Source: Gellertiella hungarica | Lineage (GTDB): Bacteria; Pseudomonadota; Alphaproteobacteria; Rhizobiales; Rhizobiaceae | Reading direction: 5' to 3' | Assembly (NCBI RefSeq): GCF_014197145.1 | Contig: NZ_JACIEZ010000002.1 | Location: forward strand, 744,001 to 808,000 | Length of the DNA stretch: 64,000 bases | Shown here: positions 1 to 8,504 of the stretch, in pieces | Layout: each line of letters begins with the position of its first letter | How positions within the stretch are numbered: position 1 is the first letter of the stretch | Made by a program: the position numbers and the translations under genes | Notes under the pieces: generated by a model | What the model saw: the letters and a program-made list of their open reading frames with translations, nothing else | Told to the model about the DNA's origin: nothing | The model's database searches: none

Positions 1-405
1 GGACAGGATCTCGTAGCTTTCCGCATCCGGTCCGGGAGGGATGAAGTCCCATTTGCCGCGGTGGCGCGCGTCCAGCCGGTCGGGCCAGATCTCCTCGATC
101 TCGCCGAGCGTATGGCCTTCCCAGTCGCCGAAGTTCAGCTCGACGAGCCGCTCGTCGGTGCGGTAGGCGAGGGGATCGAGGCCCATGGCGCGGCGGACCC
201 GCTCCATGGTTTCCCGCGTGCGGGAGAGGGGGCCTGCGACGAAATCATACGTGCCGGCGGCATCTCCGATGAGGGCCTTCAGCGCCCGCCCGTTGCCGGA
301 GGCCTGTTCGCGGCCCAGCGCGTTCAGCGGAATGTCCCGCTGGCCCTGCATTCTCAGCTCCGCGTTCCAGTCGGTCTGCCCGTGTCGGATCATGTAGATG
401 TGCAC
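1..405 (-). CDS. histidine phosphatase (phosphoglycerate mutase-like), partial
   Basis: This minus-strand gene runs off the left edge, so its 3' part is missing. The N-terminus reads MHIYMIRHGQTDWN, containing the RHG motif of the histidine phosphatase superfamily whose histidine is phosphorylated during catalysis. It is followed by PLSRTRETMERV and ELNFGDWEGHTLGEIE, which match the second arginine block and the catalytic-acid region of the family. The chosen start is GTG at 405, with GAGGA seven bases upstream; ATG at 393 is an alternative. It begins 18 bases after fabI stops on the same strand, so the two are probably co-transcribed. The substrate cannot be inferred. Confidence 0.85.
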   Translation of the reverse strand, partial: MHIYMIRHGQTDWNAELRMQGQRDIPLNALGREQASGNGRALKALIGDAAGTYDFVAGPLSRTRETMERVRRAMGLDPLAYRTDERLVELNFGDWEGHTLGEIEEIWPDRLDARHRGKWDFIPPGPDAESYEILS

Positions 406-423
406 GGGCAGGTCCTCGGGTCT

Positions 424-1242
424 TCAGTCCTTGGCGACCGCGATATCGGGCGCGTCCACGGCCTTCATGCCGACCGTGTGGTAGCCGCTGTCGACATGGT
501 GCACCTCGCCGGTCACGGCGGTGGAGAGGTCGGACAGCAGGTAGAGGGCGGACTTGCCCACTTCCTCGATGGTGACGGTGCGCTTCAGCGGCGCGTTGTA
601 TTCGTTCCACTTGAGAATGTAGCGGAAGTCGCCGATGCCGGAGGCGGCAAGCGTCTTGATGGGGCCGGCAGAAACGGCGTTGACGCGGATGCCGCGCGAA
701 CCGAGGTCCACGGCGAGATAGCGCACGGATGCCTCGAGCGCGGCCTTGGCGACGCCCATGACGTTGTAATGCGGCATGACCTTCTCCGCACCGTAATAGG
801 TGAGGGTGATCATCGAGCCGCCGTCGTTCATGATCCGCTCGGCGGCCTTGGCGACAGCCGTGAAGGAATAGACGGAGATGTCCATGGTGCGGGCGAAGTT
901 GTCGCGCGTCGTGTCGAGATACTTGCCGGTCAGCTCGTCCTTGTCGGAGAAGGCGATGGCGTGGACGACGAAGTCGATCTTGCCCCACTTCTCCTCGAGA
1001 TTGGCGAAGACCGCATCGATGGTCGCGGGGTCGGTCACGTCGCAATGGCCGGCCATGTGGGCGTTCAGCTCGGCGGCGAGCGGCTCGACCCGCTTCTTCA
1101 GCGCGTCGCCCTGCCAGGTGAGCGCGATCTCGGCACCGGCATCCGCACAGGCCTTGGCGATTCCCCATGCGATCGAACGGTTGTTGGCCACGCCCATGAT
1201 GATGCCGCGCTTGCCTGCCATGAGGCCAGATGCCTGAGCCAT
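424..1242 (-). CDS. fabI: enoyl-[acyl-carrier-protein] reductase (NADH), FabI
   Basis: FabI catalyses the last reduction of each fatty-acid elongation cycle, converting trans-2-enoyl-ACP to acyl-ACP in the cytosol. The 272-residue product has the short-chain dehydrogenase fold. The N-terminal nucleotide-binding segment is GIIMGVANNRSIAWGIAKA (residues 13-31). The FabI-type catalytic pair Tyr159 and Lys166 (Y-x6-K) is present, followed by the RVNAVSAGPIKTLAASGI loop that covers the substrate. Its length is normal for the family. It precedes the histidine phosphatase gene in the same direction. An interrupted inverted repeat lies in its upstream region at 1269-1288. Rhizobia often carry two fabI paralogues; which one this is cannot be decided here. 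Confidence 0.96.
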   Translation of the reverse strand: MAQASGLMAGKRGIIMGVANNRSIAWGIAKACADAGAEIALTWQGDALKKRVEPLAAELNAHMAGHCDVTDPATIDAVFANLEEKWGKIDFVVHAIAFSDKDELTGKYLDTTRDNFARTMDISVYSFTAVAKAAERIMNDGGSMITLTYYGAEKVMPHYNVMGVAKAALEASVRYLAVDLGSRGIRVNAVSAGPIKTLAASGIGDFRYILKWNEYNAPLKRTVTIEEVGKSALYLLSDLSTAVTGEVHHVDSGYHTVGMKAVDAPDIAVAKD

Positions 1243-1268
1243 GTTTTGCTCCCTGATATAATAGTGTC

Positions 1269-1288
1269 AGTGCCTATGGCATAGCACT
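1269..1288. promoter_or_regulatory. inverted repeat in the fabI promoter region
   Basis: AGTGCCTATG and CATAGCACT form a near-perfect inverted repeat (one extra C in the left arm) 27-46 bases upstream of the fabI start. A possible -10 element, TATTAT, sits between it and the gene on the minus strand. The placement fits a repressor or activator site, but no regulator is identified. Confidence 0.35.
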
Positions 1289-1414
1289 TGCGCCTGTTCA
1301 AGGCGGCGCGGGATCAACTGGTGTTTTGAATTGTTACAATCCCATGAAATTTGGGAGAGTTTCAGCGCCTCGGCCTGTCCGGAAGGCCGCACCGGCCGGC
1401 CAGTTCAATCGTTA

Positions 1415-1452
1415 TAAAAAAATGGCCCGCCCCCTCTTGCGAGGGCGAGCCC
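1415..1452 (-). terminator. rho-independent terminator of the DnaJ-like gene
   Basis: On the minus strand a GC-rich stem (GGCTCGCCCTC / GAGGGGGCGGGCC, GCAA loop) is followed directly by a run of seven T. It lies 20 bases past the stop codon of the DnaJ-like gene. Confidence 0.85.
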
Positions 1453-1472
1453 GGGTGGCCGTCGGGACGGCC

Positions 1473-2690
1473 TCAGAGATAGAGACCCTCGCGCATCGAG
1501 CGCATCAGGTCGGTCACCTTTGCGTCGGGCTTTTCCCAGAGCATGATCCGGAGTTCGACCACCAGATCGCCGCGCGCGCCCTGTCCCTTGAAGAGGCCGA
1601 GGCCGGGAAGCCGGATGGTCTGGTCCGAACCGGACCAGGCGGGAACCGTCACCTCGACGGGCCCCGTCGGGGATTCCACCTGCGTGGTGCAGCCGAGAAC
1701 GGCGTTTTCCAGCGGCAGCGGCAGGATCGTGTGGATGTCGTGTCCGTTGACCCGGAAGAGGGCGGAAGGTTCCACCCTCAGCGTCACCACCGCATCGCCG
1801 CGCTGCAGGCCGGGAACCTTGAAGCCCTGTCCCTTCAGGCGCACCGCCTGTCCGTCGGTCTGGCCGGCTTCCAGGCGGAAGCGCAGCTCGCGTCCCTCCG
1901 GCAGCGGCACGGTGACGAAGTTTTCCTTCATGAGGTCCTCGGTGGTCACCCGCGCCTCGGCGAACTGGTCGGGCGCCTTGTCCGGGTGACCGCCGCCGGT
2001 GAGACGGCGGATGAAGGCGCCGATGGCCTTCACCGCCGCGATCGGAAGGGGCTCGCCCCCGCTGCCGCTGGGGCTGCCGCTGCGCCCGGTGCCGTCCTGG
2101 GACGATGCATCGGCATAATTGGGCTGGGCGCCGAAAATGCGGTTGATCACCTCTTCCGCCGTCTCGGCCGAGGCCTGCTTCGCGGCATCGGCCGCCTCGG
2201 CCCGCGCCTGCTGCTGCTGTTGCTGCTGAGCCTGGGGCTTTTCCTCGCCGGGCTTTTCGCCCTGCTGCGCCTGCGGCTGGGATTGCTGGGCCTGGGATTG
2301 CTGGGCCTGGGACTGCTGGGACTGCGCCTGCTGGGCCTGCTGGGCCTTTCTGGCCTTTTCCGCCTCGGCCCGCGCCAGCTCTTCCATCACCTTGCGGGCG
2401 TTTTCCTCGGCGGCCTTGCGGCGCGCCTCTGCCTCGCGGGCAGCCTCGCGCTGCTGCTGGATGGTCGCTTCCTGCTTGCCCGATTGCGCCAGCATGTCGT
2501 AGCGGCTGCGCTTCTGCGGATCGCGCAGAAGCTCATAAGCGGCCCCCGCCTCGGCAAAGCGCTTGGCCGCCGTGGGGTCGTTCCGGTTCTGGTCCGGATG
2601 GATTTTCTTTGCGAGCGCGCGCCAGGCAGACTTGATCTCGCTGGCATCCGCATCCCGCTTCACGCCAAGGACGGCATAGGGATCACGCAT
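1473..2690 (-). CDS. DnaJ-family co-chaperone with glutamine-rich linker
   Basis: The 405-residue protein starts with a complete J domain (residues 2-65: DPYAVLGVKRDADASEIKSA, then KKIHPDQ carrying the HPD motif that stimulates Hsp70 ATPase). It ends with a DnaJ C-terminal substrate-binding region (about 260-405; GQGFKVPGLQRGD, HTILPLPLENAVLG). There is no cysteine-rich zinc-finger domain, so it is a CbpA/DnaJ class II-type protein rather than canonical DnaJ. Between the domains lies an unusual charged and glutamine-rich segment (about 75-190) made largely of QQAQ/QQSQ runs, longer than the usual Gly/Phe linker. A strong terminator follows the gene. It probably acts as a cytosolic DnaK partner; clients are unknown. 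Confidence 0.9.
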   Translation of the reverse strand: MRDPYAVLGVKRDADASEIKSAWRALAKKIHPDQNRNDPTAAKRFAEAGAAYELLRDPQKRSRYDMLAQSGKQEATIQQQREAAREAEARRKAAEENARKVMEELARAEAEKARKAQQAQQAQSQQSQAQQSQAQQSQPQAQQGEKPGEEKPQAQQQQQQQARAEAADAAKQASAETAEEVINRIFGAQPNYADASSQDGTGRSGSPSGSGGEPLPIAAVKAIGAFIRRLTGGGHPDKAPDQFAEARVTTEDLMKENFVTVPLPEGRELRFRLEAGQTDGQAVRLKGQGFKVPGLQRGDAVVTLRVEPSALFRVNGHDIHTILPLPLENAVLGCTTQVESPTGPVEVTVPAWSGSDQTIRLPGLGLFKGQGARGDLVVELRIMLWEKPDAKVTDLMRSMREGLYL

Positions 2691-3051
2691 TGTTCAACAC
2701 CGATGACTGTTCGCCCCGTCACGAAAAAACCGCCGCGAGCCGGAGCGCTACGCAATACTTCAAACACGTCACCTGCCGGACGGCCGTGAGGCGCGTTCCG
2801 GCATATCGTTATGGAAAGATGCCAGAAATCTGCTAACCAGACGTTACGTCAATTCCATTAAGGCAATCGCAAGCTTTTGGTTCCCGACCGGCGGCATCGG
2901 AAACGGGCCATTGCCGCAAAACCCCGCAAAATCAACGGGTGCAGGGCGCCCAATCCTCCCGCCACGGCAGGAATATCGCCGGCCTGCCCGTTAAGGCCGG
3001 GTTAAGCCCGCCCTTGCCGGGCATGACATTCGTCAAGAAATCGGCGGGACG
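2691..3051. other. intergenic region, no gene seen
   Basis: This 361-bp stretch separates the DnaJ-like gene and the small lipoprotein gene, both on the minus strand. It must hold the DnaJ promoter. I see no convincing reading frame or RNA gene, only short GC-rich inverted sequences near 2985-3030 that could end transcription of the lipoprotein gene. Confidence 0.4.
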
Positions 3052-3453
3052 TCAGCCTTCTTCCTGGAAGCTCAGGAGCTGCCAGTTGCCGTTGCTCTCC
3101 ATGCAGGTGCGGCCAAAGAACTTGGCAATGCCCATGTAGGAATGGCGCGTGGTGCGGAACTGCCGGCAGTGGGTGCCGTTTGCATTTTCCTCGAGCACGG
3201 TGGTGATGACGCCGGCGCTGCCGGTCGAGGCATTGGCCCAGGGAATGGGATTGCTGCCGATCCGCGCGACATCGGCCGAGGTCACGGCATTCTTCACGGT
3301 CACTTCGTCGGAGATCGCATCGGTCGATCTGGCGCCCGCGACCGAGGCCGTCGCGACGCTGCGGTCGGGCTTGGCCGAGCCGAAAAGATCGAGCCCATCG
3401 GTCGCGCAGCCCGTCAGGCTCAGCGCAAGGCTGGCCTTCAGGCCGACCAGCAT
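3052..3453 (-). CDS. 17-kDa-antigen-like (RT0821/Lpp0805-type) surface lipoprotein
   Basis: The product is a small predicted lipoprotein. The N-terminus MLVGLKASLALSLTGC ends in a lipobox (LTGC) for lipid attachment and signal peptidase II. The C-terminal half (NGTHCRQFRTTRHSYMGIAKFFGRTCMESNGNWQLL) resembles the conserved end of the rickettsial 17-kDa/RT0821 surface antigen family, with two cysteines that could pair. The open frame extends upstream into the divergent pdxH region, so the start is uncertain: ATG 3453 gives a compact signal peptide, and GTG 3519 would add a basic n-region. It is divergent from pdxH. The function is unknown. Confidence 0.7.
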   Translation of the reverse strand: MLVGLKASLALSLTGCATDGLDLFGSAKPDRSVATASVAGARSTDAISDEVTVKNAVTSADVARIGSNPIPWANASTGSAGVITTVLEENANGTHCRQFRTTRHSYMGIAKFFGRTCMESNGNWQLLSFQEEG

Positions 3454-3598
3454 GACAAGCCGTAATGCCTTGCCGCGCGCCGGTCCTGCGTCAACATTTC
3501 GCCTGCATGTCTCTTCCACCGTGCATCCTGTCCGGTTAAGAGTTTCGGGGATCGGTCCTCTGACCTTCGTTAACAAAATCCGAGGCATTTGACGTATC

Positions 3599-4219
3599 AT
3601 GACAACAAACGAGTTAACAACCCGTGACTTCACCGAGGAGAACGAACCCTTCGCGCTCTTCGCCGAATGGTTGAAGGAAGCGGAGGGCTCGGAAATCAAC
3701 GATCCGAATGCCGTCGCGGTTGCCACGGTCGATGAACACGGCATGCCCAATGTCCGCATGGTGCTGCTGAAGGGCTTCGATATCAACGGCTTTGTCTTCT
3801 ACACCAATTTCGAGAGCCAGAAGGGCAGGGAGCTTCTCGGCCAGAAGAAGGCGGCGATGGTGTTCCATTGGAAATCGCTGCGCCGGCAGGTGCGCATTCG
3901 CGGCCCGGTTGAGGTCGTCAGCGATGCCGAGGCCGACGAATACTATGCGAGCCGGCCGCGCGGCAGCCGCATCGGCGCCTGGGCGTCGAAGCAGTCGCGG
4001 CCGCTCGAAAGCCGCTTCGCGCTGGAAAAGGCGGTGGCCGAATACACCGCCCGCTATCCCTTCGGCGAGATTCCGCGTCCGCCGCACTGGTCCGGCTTCC
4101 GCATTCGCCCCGTTTCCATCGAGTTCTGGCACGACCGCCCTTTCCGCCTGCATGACCGGGTGGAGTTCCGCCGCGAAACGCCGGAAAGCCCGTGGGACAA
4201 GGTCCGCATGTATCCTTGA
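3599..4219 (+). CDS. pdxH: pyridoxamine 5'-phosphate oxidase
   Basis: PdxH oxidises pyridoxamine 5'-phosphate and pyridoxine 5'-phosphate to pyridoxal 5'-phosphate using FMN and oxygen, the last step and salvage route of vitamin B6 synthesis. The 206-residue protein has the expected FMN-binding split-barrel signatures: [21 protein letters not shown] (about 50-70), [19 protein letters not shown] (about 84-102) and the substrate-contacting [14 protein letters not shown]. The C-terminal dimerisation region includes [17 protein letters not shown]. Length is normal for the family. It lies alone between a divergent lipoprotein gene and a convergent transporter gene. Confidence 0.96.
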   Translation: MTTNELTTRDFTEENEPFALFAEWLKEAEGSEINDPNAVAVATVDEHGMPNVRMVLLKGFDINGFVFYTNFESQKGRELLGQKKAAMVFHWKSLRRQVRIRGPVEVVSDAEADEYYASRPRGSRIGAWASKQSRPLESRFALEKAVAEYTARYPFGEIPRPPHWSGFRIRPVSIEFWHDRPFRLHDRVEFRRETPESPWDKVRMYP

Positions 4220-4237
4220 GCGGGGCTGTAACGCCCC

Positions 4238-5074
4238 CTAGCGGAACAGGTTTTCGAAAAGCGGCAGGCCGCCGATGGCGGCGGCCGCAATCAGCCCGAA
4301 GCAGACCCGGCGAAACAGCCTCTCGCTGGCCACGCCGAACAGCCGCGAGCCCAGGAACAGACCCAGCGAAAAGACCGGCGCGATGATGATGGCCAGAAGC
4401 AGCGACTGCATCGTCAGCAGGCCATTCAGCCCGTAGCTCGCCGCCGAAATGCAGCTCGACATGGCAAAGAACAGGATGATGCTGGCCCGCACCGCCCGCC
4501 CGGGCATGTCGCGGCCGATCAGATAGGCCACCACTGGCGGCCCGCCAAGCTGCGCCGCACCGGAGAAAAAGCCCGACACCATACCCACCGCGACGCTGAG
4601 CGGCGCCTTCGATTGGCCACGGTAGCGAAAGTCGGAGGCGAGCAGCGCGAGAAGCGTGAGAACGGTCATGGAAATGGCCCAGCGCAGCTCGATTGCCGGC
4701 ACATGGACCAGCGCCAGCGTGCCGAGCGGCGCGCCGAAAAGCGCGCCCAAGGCCAGCAGCAGCGGATCGCGCCGGGGGGCCGTGCGGACCGCATTGGGAA
4801 TGAGCGTCAGCGCGGTGAAGCCATCCGCAATCAAGAGGGTCGCCGAAGCGAGCTGCGGCGAGATGAGGATGCTGGCCAGCGGCATGAAGATCAGTGCACC
4901 CCCAAACCCCGAAAACCCCCGCGCCAGCCCAGCCACCAGCGTGACCGCAAGGATGAAGCCGAGCCCGTGAAGGGTCAGGCCGACGGGGAGGAGGGAGGCG
5001 AAGGACGGCACGGACAAGCACCATGGATGCGGAAGGGGTGACCCCAGGCTAGCCCGTCGCTTGTGCCGGGGCAA
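4238..5074 (-). CDS. TSUP (TauE/SafE) family membrane transporter
   Basis: The 278-residue protein consists almost entirely of hydrophobic segments (about eight predicted helices) and has the glycine-rich repeats typical of the TauE/SafE sulfite/organic-acid exporter family: ARGFSGFGGALIFMPL near the N-terminus and VSGFFSGAAQLGGPPVVAYLIG at the start of the second half. This internal duplication is the family hallmark. The substrate (sulfite, sulfoacetate or another small anion) cannot be told. GTG at 5011 is an alternative start that would remove a polar leader. The gene converges on pdxH with an 18-bp gap. Confidence 0.88.
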   Translation of the reverse strand: MPRHKRRASLGSPLPHPWCLSVPSFASLLPVGLTLHGLGFILAVTLVAGLARGFSGFGGALIFMPLASILISPQLASATLLIADGFTALTLIPNAVRTAPRRDPLLLALGALFGAPLGTLALVHVPAIELRWAISMTVLTLLALLASDFRYRGQSKAPLSVAVGMVSGFFSGAAQLGGPPVVAYLIGRDMPGRAVRASIILFFAMSSCISAASYGLNGLLTMQSLLLAIIIAPVFSLGLFLGSRLFGVASERLFRRVCFGLIAAAAIGGLPLFENLFR

Positions 5075-5123
5075 GGAATATATATATTACTAAAATAGAA
5101 TTAGCTTGGAGATATTGACTTAT

Positions 5124-5675
5124 ATGTCAATTCATGAGATGCTTGAGACGTTGGAGGAAGAAGGGCATCTGATAGTTTATCCCGCCCCTCCGGGCCGGCC
5201 AATGCGGCGAAGGCTCTATCTGGCCGCGGGACTTTATCGCGAAATGGGCGATCGCCGGTCCGGTTTGAATTTCTTCGGTCAGATGCCGGCAGTCCAGGCC
5301 GTGTTCAAGCGGTGGGTTTGCGGCGATCCCGTGTCGATGCGGCTCAACGACAACGGTCACCAGGCACTGCTTGTCCGGCTTAAACCGCCGCCGGAAGATA
5401 TCTGGGAACTTCGGGTCACGGAGCCAAAGCCCCAGCTCCGCATATTCGCATGTTTCGCCGCAACCGACATCCTTGTGGGCGTGTCGGCAGTCAACAGGGA
5501 TCGTCTGGGCCGGGCCTTCGCCCGATCAGGGCGGCAAAGCAAGTTATGGACGGAGGCGATGTATGGCTGTCAGGCGGAGTGGAGAAGGCTTTTCGGAGGA
5601 GCAGCAGCCTTTCGCGGACGACAGGCCCGTGATTACGTCTCGAAAGACGGTTTTGAATCCGGCAAACCCCTTTGA
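5124..5675 (+). CDS. putative RelE/HigB-like (Gp49-type) toxin protein
   Basis: I recognise no named gene, but the central part (PPPEDIWELRVTEPKPQLRIFACF, ending in a CQAEWRRLFGG-like segment and a RDYVS tail) has the pattern of phage-derived Gp49/HigB-like RelE-fold proteins. The N-terminal 80 residues are an accessory region. ATG 5124 is preferred (GGAG twelve bases upstream); TTG 5106 is also open. An XRE-type helix-turn-helix gene follows in the same direction, which is the usual toxin-antitoxin order. The upstream 60 bases are strikingly AT-rich compared with the neighbours, suggesting acquisition between the TSUP gene and tldD. Toxicity is inferred only. Confidence 0.5.
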   Translation: MSIHEMLETLEEEGHLIVYPAPPGRPMRRRLYLAAGLYREMGDRRSGLNFFGQMPAVQAVFKRWVCGDPVSMRLNDNGHQALLVRLKPPPEDIWELRVTEPKPQLRIFACFAATDILVGVSAVNRDRLGRAFARSGRQSKLWTEAMYGCQAEWRRLFGGAAAFRGRQARDYVSKDGFESGKPL

Positions 5676-5774
5676 TCTTACAGACCGGGAGCAGGCTACA
5701 GTTCCGTCATCAGCGCCCAATACGAAGCCTATTATGCCATCTATACGCTCTGGCTGCGGCGCCGGTCGGAGGGG

Positions 5775-6005
5775 ATGACGCAGCGCGATATAGCGAAGAA
5801 GCTGGGACGTGATCCCGCCTGGGTATCGCGTGCGCTTTCCGGGCCGAGGAACTGGACCATGCGCACGCTGGGCGAGCTTGCCCATGCGCTGGAAGGCCAT
5901 GTGACCATCGGCGTGAGGGCAGTGGAAGACATGGCCGAAGGCCAGGAGTCTGCTGGTAGAGGGCTGCGGCCCGTGCAAGATTCCGGCGCCGGAGAAGCGA
6001 TCTAG
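5775..6005 (+). CDS. XRE-like helix-turn-helix protein, probable antitoxin, likely frameshifted
   Basis: Residues 1-45 from ATG 5775 (TQRDIAKKLGRDPAWVSRAL, then NWTMRTLGELAHALEG) form the DNA-binding part of an XRE-type antitoxin. Recognisable sequence continues upstream in the same frame (SVISAQYEAYYAIYTLWLRR) back to about 5700, where there is no start codon. At that point the +1 frame supplies a plausible N-terminus (NPANPFDLTDREQA) that begins inside the 3' end of the preceding toxin-like gene. One missing base near 5694-5700 would join them into one antitoxin. The gene is therefore either a pseudogene, affected by a sequencing error, or expressed only from 5775 without its first helix. 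Confidence 0.5.
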   Translation: MTQRDIAKKLGRDPAWVSRALSGPRNWTMRTLGELAHALEGHVTIGVRAVEDMAEGQESAGRGLRPVQDSGAGEAI

Positions 6006-6036
6006 GACGATCGGTTCCAGCCGGTGGCTGCGCCCC

Positions 6037-7467
6037 TCACGCCTTCGTGCCGCCGACGGTGATCTGGTCCATCCTGAGATGCGGCTGGCCGACGCCCACG
6101 GGCACCCACTGGCCGGCCTTGCCGCAATTGCCGATGCCCGTGTCGAGCTTCGAGTCATTGCCGATCATGGTGACGCGCTTCATGGCATCCGGCCCGTTGC
6201 CGATCAGCATGGCGCCCTTCACCGGCGCGCCGATCCGCCCGTTCTCGATCAGATAGGCTTCGGTGCAGCCGAAGACGAACTTGCCCGAGGTGATGTCCAC
6301 CTGTCCGCCGCCGAAGGAGACGGCATAGATGCCCCGCTTCACGGAGGCGATGATCTCCTCCGGGGTCCGGTCGCCCGACAGCATGTAGGTATTGGTCATG
6401 CGCGGCATCGGCTGGTGCGCATAGCCCTGCCGGCGGCCGTTGCCGGTCGCCTTCATGCCCATCAGGCGGGCATTCTGCCGGTCCTGCATGTAGCCGACCA
6501 GACGGCCGTTCTCGATCAGGACATTGTAGCCGGAGGGCGTGCCCTCGTCGTCGATGGAGATCGAGCCGCGGCGGTTGTCGATCGTGCCGTCGTCCACGAC
6601 GGTCACGCCGGGAGCGGCCACCATCTCGCCCATCAGTCCGGAAAAGGCGGAGGTCTTCTTGCGGTTGAAGTCGCCTTCAAGCCCGTGGCCCACGGCCTCG
6701 TGCAGCATCACGCCCGGCCAGCCATTGCCGAGCACCACATCCATGGTGCCGGCGGGGGCATCCACGGCCTCGAGGTTGACGAGCGCCTGTCGCAGCGCCT
6801 CGTCGGCGCCCCGCTCCCAGCCGCCATCGGCGAGGAATGTGTCGAAGGCCACGCGCCCGCCGGTGCCGAAGGAGCCGCTTTCCTGGCGGTCTCCCGATCC
6901 GGCGACGACCGAGATGTTGAGCCGCGTCATCGGACGGATGTCGCGCACCCGGTGGCCGTCGGCGCGCAGGATCTCCACCACCTGGAAGCTCGCGGCGATC
7001 GAGGCGGTCACCTGCCGCACCTTGGGGTCCTTCGCGCGCAGATAGGCGTCGATGTCCTGGAGAAGCTTCGCCTTTTCCTCGAAGCTCGGCGCGCCGATGG
7101 GGTTTTCCTCGCCATAGAGCTTGCGGTTGGTGCGGGCCGGAGGCTCGGAATAGGTGCCCGCATGGCCGCTCGCGACGGCGCCTGCCGCATCCGCCGCGCG
7201 CTTCAGCGCCGCAAGGCTCATTTCGCCGGAATGGGCATAGCCCACCACCTCGCCGGCAACCGCGCGCAGGCCGAAACCCTGATCGGTGGAGAAGTTTCCG
7301 CCCTTCAGCCGTCCGTTGTCGAAGGTCAGCGATTCCAGCTGGCTCTGTTCCAGGTAGAGCTCGCCGTCGTCGGCACCCTTGAGCGCGCCGGCCACGGTTT
7401 CGAGAACCGCGTCCTCGTTCGCGTCGAAGAGGCTGATCAGGGAAGTGGGGGCGCTGGACATGGGCAT
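6037..7467 (-). CDS. tldD: metalloprotease TldD
   Basis: TldD is the zinc-binding subunit of the TldD/TldE (PmbA) heterodimeric protease, which degrades unfolded peptides and processes some modified peptides. The 476-residue product is the normal length. It has the HExxxH zinc motif (His256-Glu257 to His261, HEAVGHGLEGDF), the conserved SIDDEGTPSGYNVLIENG segment and the GCTEAYLIENG region carrying the third-ligand cysteine. The partner gene pmbA/tldE is not in this window. An ialB-like gene precedes it on the same strand with a 95-bp gap. Confidence 0.95.
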   Translation of the reverse strand: MPMSSAPTSLISLFDANEDAVLETVAGALKGADDGELYLEQSQLESLTFDNGRLKGGNFSTDQGFGLRAVAGEVVGYAHSGEMSLAALKRAADAAGAVASGHAGTYSEPPARTNRKLYGEENPIGAPSFEEKAKLLQDIDAYLRAKDPKVRQVTASIAASFQVVEILRADGHRVRDIRPMTRLNISVVAGSGDRQESGSFGTGGRVAFDTFLADGGWERGADEALRQALVNLEAVDAPAGTMDVVLGNGWPGVMLHEAVGHGLEGDFNRKKTSAFSGLMGEMVAAPGVTVVDDGTIDNRRGSISIDDEGTPSGYNVLIENGRLVGYMQDRQNARLMGMKATGNGRRQGYAHQPMPRMTNTYMLSGDRTPEEIIASVKRGIYAVSFGGGQVDITSGKFVFGCTEAYLIENGRIGAPVKGAMLIGNGPDAMKRVTMIGNDSKLDTGIGNCGKAGQWVPVGVGQPHLRMDQITVGGTKA

Positions 7468-7562
7468 TCCTCGTGACGGCAGACGGCGAGCGGCCCTTCG
7501 GGGCCGGCCGGGCTTCGGGTGGCTGGCTTCATATAGGGAGCCGGGGCGGGGAATGGCAACCG

Positions 7563-8129
7563 TCAGGGCAGCGCGTCGTAACCCTGGGCAAAGCCCTTGA
7601 GGTCGACGGGAATGCCGATGCCGTCCTGTTCGAGGCTCTCATGCACGATGAAGGTGGCCATCGAGCCGCTGCGCAGCGTCTTCAGCAGGTCGTCGTCGAG
7701 CGTGACCTCGGCATAGCACCCGTCGGCAAAGCAACGGGCGAAATAGGCATGGCCCAGATCCTTGCCGTCGATGTTGAGGCCAAGCCCGCCCTTTGGCGGC
7801 AGCAGCAGCACGCCGAGCGGCGCGAGAACCCGCAGGATGCGGGCCTTCCGGTCCGCCGTCTTCAGCACCACGACGGAAAGCCCGAGTTCCGGACGGTCTT
7901 CGGACAGCACGTTCTGCATCAGCACGCATTGCTCGGCGGAAGCGCCGGCCGGCTTGTCGCAGACCACCGACCAGGCATCATGGGTGGACTTCACCCGGCC
8001 CATCTGCGCCGGCTGCTGGGAGCCCGGCGGGTTCTCGCCGGCCGCGAGCGCGGGCGTCAGCGCGCTTGCCAGAAGGCCGGCAAGGAGGCAAACTCGGGAA
8101 AAGGGCCTGGCGAAGTGGGAAAAGCCCAT
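7563..8129 (-). CDS. invasion-associated locus B (IalB) family exported protein
   Basis: The 188-residue protein starts with a signal peptide (basic n-region, CLLAGLLASALTPALAA hydrophobic core, cleavage near residue 30). The mature part has the IalB-family pattern: W-x-V-x-C near the start (DAWSVVCDKP), a second cysteine in EQCVLMQNVL, and a C-terminal CFADGCYAEV pair, suggesting periplasmic disulfides. IalB was named for a Bartonella invasion factor, but relatives are widespread in rhizobia and usually have no assigned role. It is divergent from the cytochrome oxidase operon. Confidence 0.85.
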   Translation of the reverse strand: MGFSHFARPFSRVCLLAGLLASALTPALAAGENPPGSQQPAQMGRVKSTHDAWSVVCDKPAGASAEQCVLMQNVLSEDRPELGLSVVVLKTADRKARILRVLAPLGVLLLPPKGGLGLNIDGKDLGHAYFARCFADGCYAEVTLDDDLLKTLRSGSMATFIVHESLEQDGIGIPVDLKGFAQGYDALP

Positions 8130-8504
8130 GAAAACCTCTGATGTCTCGAATCACTCCGGGATATTGATGGGGCCCGGCGTGAAAAATGAAAAGGCCTGAT
8201 CGGCAGGCAGCCGGCCCGATCGGCGCATCCGCCGCTCGTGCGGCGAGGCGGAACGGGACGTGGCCGAGCCCGCAGCGCTCTTATTCAGTCCAAAGCGGCA
8301 GAAATTGGACGTGCCTGCCGAAACGGCCCCGAAATGGCCCTCCACAGTTCATGGATAAGGCCAGCACGCTTGCGCAAGGCTGTTGAAAGCACTGTGGAAA
8401 TTGATTTTGCGCAAAAATGCCGCACGCGCAGGCCTTCACGGCGGTTGCGGCGGGCAACAAACTGTGATTTGAAGCGGGAGATAGCATGGATTCCGCGTTT
8501 CGGT
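8130..8504. other. intergenic region upstream of the cytochrome oxidase operon
   Basis: About 375 bp between the divergent ialB-like gene and ctaC. Promoters for both directions should lie here. Short open frames exist on both strands but none has a convincing start or composition. No RNA gene was recognised. The FNR-type box just downstream is listed separately. Confidence 0.4.

Noticed and set aside
8151-8345. 64-residue minus-strand frame upstream of the ialB-like gene
   Set aside because: No ribosome-binding site, no homologous pattern, and it lies in the expected promoter region.
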